DNA of 33,956 bases, from positions 1-33,956 of the forward strand of contig JANTFX010000023.1 of assembly GCA_024763215.1 (NCBI GenBank), in the 5' to 3' direction. A program made the position numbers and the translations under genes. The DNA is from Candidatus Krumholzibacteriia bacterium (GTDB taxonomy: Bacteria > Krumholzibacteriota > Krumholzibacteriia > LZORAL124-64-63). Positions 33,589 through 33,956 of the stretch are shown one piece after another. The notes beneath the pieces are model-generated. The model was not told where the DNA came from and searched no databases. It saw nothing but the letters and a program-made list of their open reading frames with translations. Each line of letters opens with the position of its first letter. The first letter of the stretch is position 1.

Positions 33589-33780
33589 ATGACAAGATCC
33601 CGCGTGATCACCCTGATCGGAACCATGGCCGGCGCCCTGGGAGGCTTCCTGGTCAACAGGTGGGTGACCTGCCACAGCGGAGGCTGAAGCATCACCTCCA
33701 ACCCCATCCTGATGGTGCTGCTGGGAGCGGCCCTGGGATGGAGTTTCTTCTCCGGTGGAGGAGATCGTTCCCAGACCTGA
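33589..33780 (+). CDS. DUF6132-like small membrane protein, probable selenoprotein (in-frame UGA = Sec33)
   Basis: 63 residues if the UGA at 33685-33687 is read as selenocysteine. Before it: MTRSRVITLIGTMAGALGG, then FLVNRWVTCHSGG. After it: SITSNPILMVLLGAALG, then WSFFSGGGDRSQT, ending in tandem stops TGA TAA. DUF6132 proteins are two-helix membrane proteins with a C-x-[ST]-G-[ST]-C-P-I-T-S-[NS]-P centre; here the second Cys is replaced exactly by UGA and ITSNP continues in frame. Both halves are needed to make the family's length and its two helices. AAAAGGAG precedes the ATG and a SECIS-like hairpin follows the UGA. The function of the family is unknown; the paired Cys/Sec suggests redox or sulfur/selenium chemistry at the membrane. 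A standard gene caller would miss or split it. Confidence 0.82.
33713..33735 (+). promoter_or_regulatory. Candidate bacterial SECIS hairpin
   Basis: Stem GCUGCU (33717-33722) with AGCGGC (33726-33731), loop GGG, extended by three more pairs beyond a U-C mismatch. The G-rich apical loop begins 36 nt after the UGA, at the far end of the range I recall for bacterial SECIS elements, and its first loop base is G as usual. An alternative 9-pair stem with one mismatch starts directly after the UGA. Confidence 0.5.
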
Positions 33781-33800
33781 TAAGGACCCTTTGCATGGAC

Positions 33801-33831
33801 GGCGGCCTGCAACTTCCTGTTGCAGGCCGCC
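33801..33831. terminator. Bidirectional terminator after the candidate selenoprotein gene
   Basis: A 13-bp perfect stem (GGCGGCCTGCAAC and its complement) with a 5-nt loop TTCCT, between convergent genes, 20 bp after the selenoprotein stop. Confidence 0.8.
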
Positions 33832-33851
33832 TCGGCATTCAGGAGAAAGCT

Positions 33852-33956
33852 TCAGGGAGTGAGGGTCAGGTCGGACTGTCGGAGGTCGAGTTCCTCACCC
33901 CGGAAGTTCACCGCCCCGTTGTAGGCGATCTGCCACTCGGGATAGACCAGACGCGG
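33852..33956 (-). CDS. C-terminal end of an unknown protein, cut by window edge
   Basis: The last 34 codons of a minus-strand gene, ending GEELDLRQSDLTLTP before TGA at 33852-33854. It is in frame to the window edge and followed by the terminator at 33801-33831, which supports it being real. Too little is visible for a family call. Confidence 0.5.
   Translation of the reverse strand, partial: PRLVYPEWQIAYNGAVNFRGEELDLRQSDLTLTP

Noticed and set aside
33589-33687. Reading the 33589 ORF as a 32-codon peptide or a pseudogene ended by TGA
   Set aside because: The frame continues intact with the family's conserved ITSNP and second helix directly after the TGA, ends in tandem stops, and has a strong ribosome binding site. 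A nonsense mutation exactly on the conserved Cys codon is less likely than Sec, though a TGC/TGA sequencing error cannot be excluded.
33463-33812. Minus-strand frames of 70 and 107 codons overlapping the candidate selenoprotein gene
   Set aside because: No signal, domain or ribosome binding site, and they run through the terminator and promoter elements of other genes.

Overview
This is a GC-rich window from a Gram-negative, probably uncultured, bacterium. Outer-membrane features recur: a TonB-dependent receptor, a TolC-type channel, several lipoproteins and many signal peptides. The 11-subunit Complex I without NuoE/F/G, the PEGA/DUF5683 and Ig-like surface proteins, and the secreted paralogues with a shared C-terminus suggest an FCB-type candidate phylum (Krumholzibacteriota or Eisenbacteria style) or a deltaproteobacterium-like lineage. 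The lineage is inference only; there is no rRNA or other marker gene here.

Layout. (1) 1-5416, minus strand: a three-gene signalling cassette of TonB-dependent receptor, YfiR-like periplasmic protein and CHASE8-HAMP hybrid histidine kinase with two receiver domains and an Hpt domain cut by the window edge. (2) 5644-17176, minus strand: the operon nuoABCDHIJKLMN, with a good promoter at 17324-17352, followed by a DUF3365 haem lipoprotein. (3) 17488-17922: rlmH, divergent from nuo. (4) 18228-26555: a two-component and efflux island made of a PepSY-like periplasmic protein, an OmpR-type regulator with its kinase, and a convergent adaptor-RND pump-TolC operon. Identical TTCAT-N6-TTCAT direct repeats lie at the same distance upstream of the PepSY gene and the pump operon, which suggests one regulon. 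(5) 26804-29388: a PEGA/DUF5683 protein and a large Ig-like lipoprotein. (6) 29502-33295, minus strand: five tandem secreted paralogues of two related types, ordered B3, B2-A2, B1-A1 in the direction of transcription. All five end in the same motif, S-x-G-S-[IV]-K-A-L-F. (7) 33589-33780: a 63-residue DUF6132-like membrane protein with an in-frame UGA exactly where the family has a conserved cysteine, plus a downstream hairpin resembling a bacterial SECIS. This is a probable selenoprotein. (8) 33852-33956: the C-terminal end of an unknown minus-strand gene.

The two most notable items are the candidate selenoprotein and the tandem paralogue family with a shared C-terminal motif. The paralogue cluster carries its own promoters, perfect palindromes next to two of them, structured leaders and strong terminators, so it looks like an individually regulated expansion of an undescribed secreted protein family. 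I saw no tRNA, rRNA, CRISPR array, insertion sequence or phage gene.
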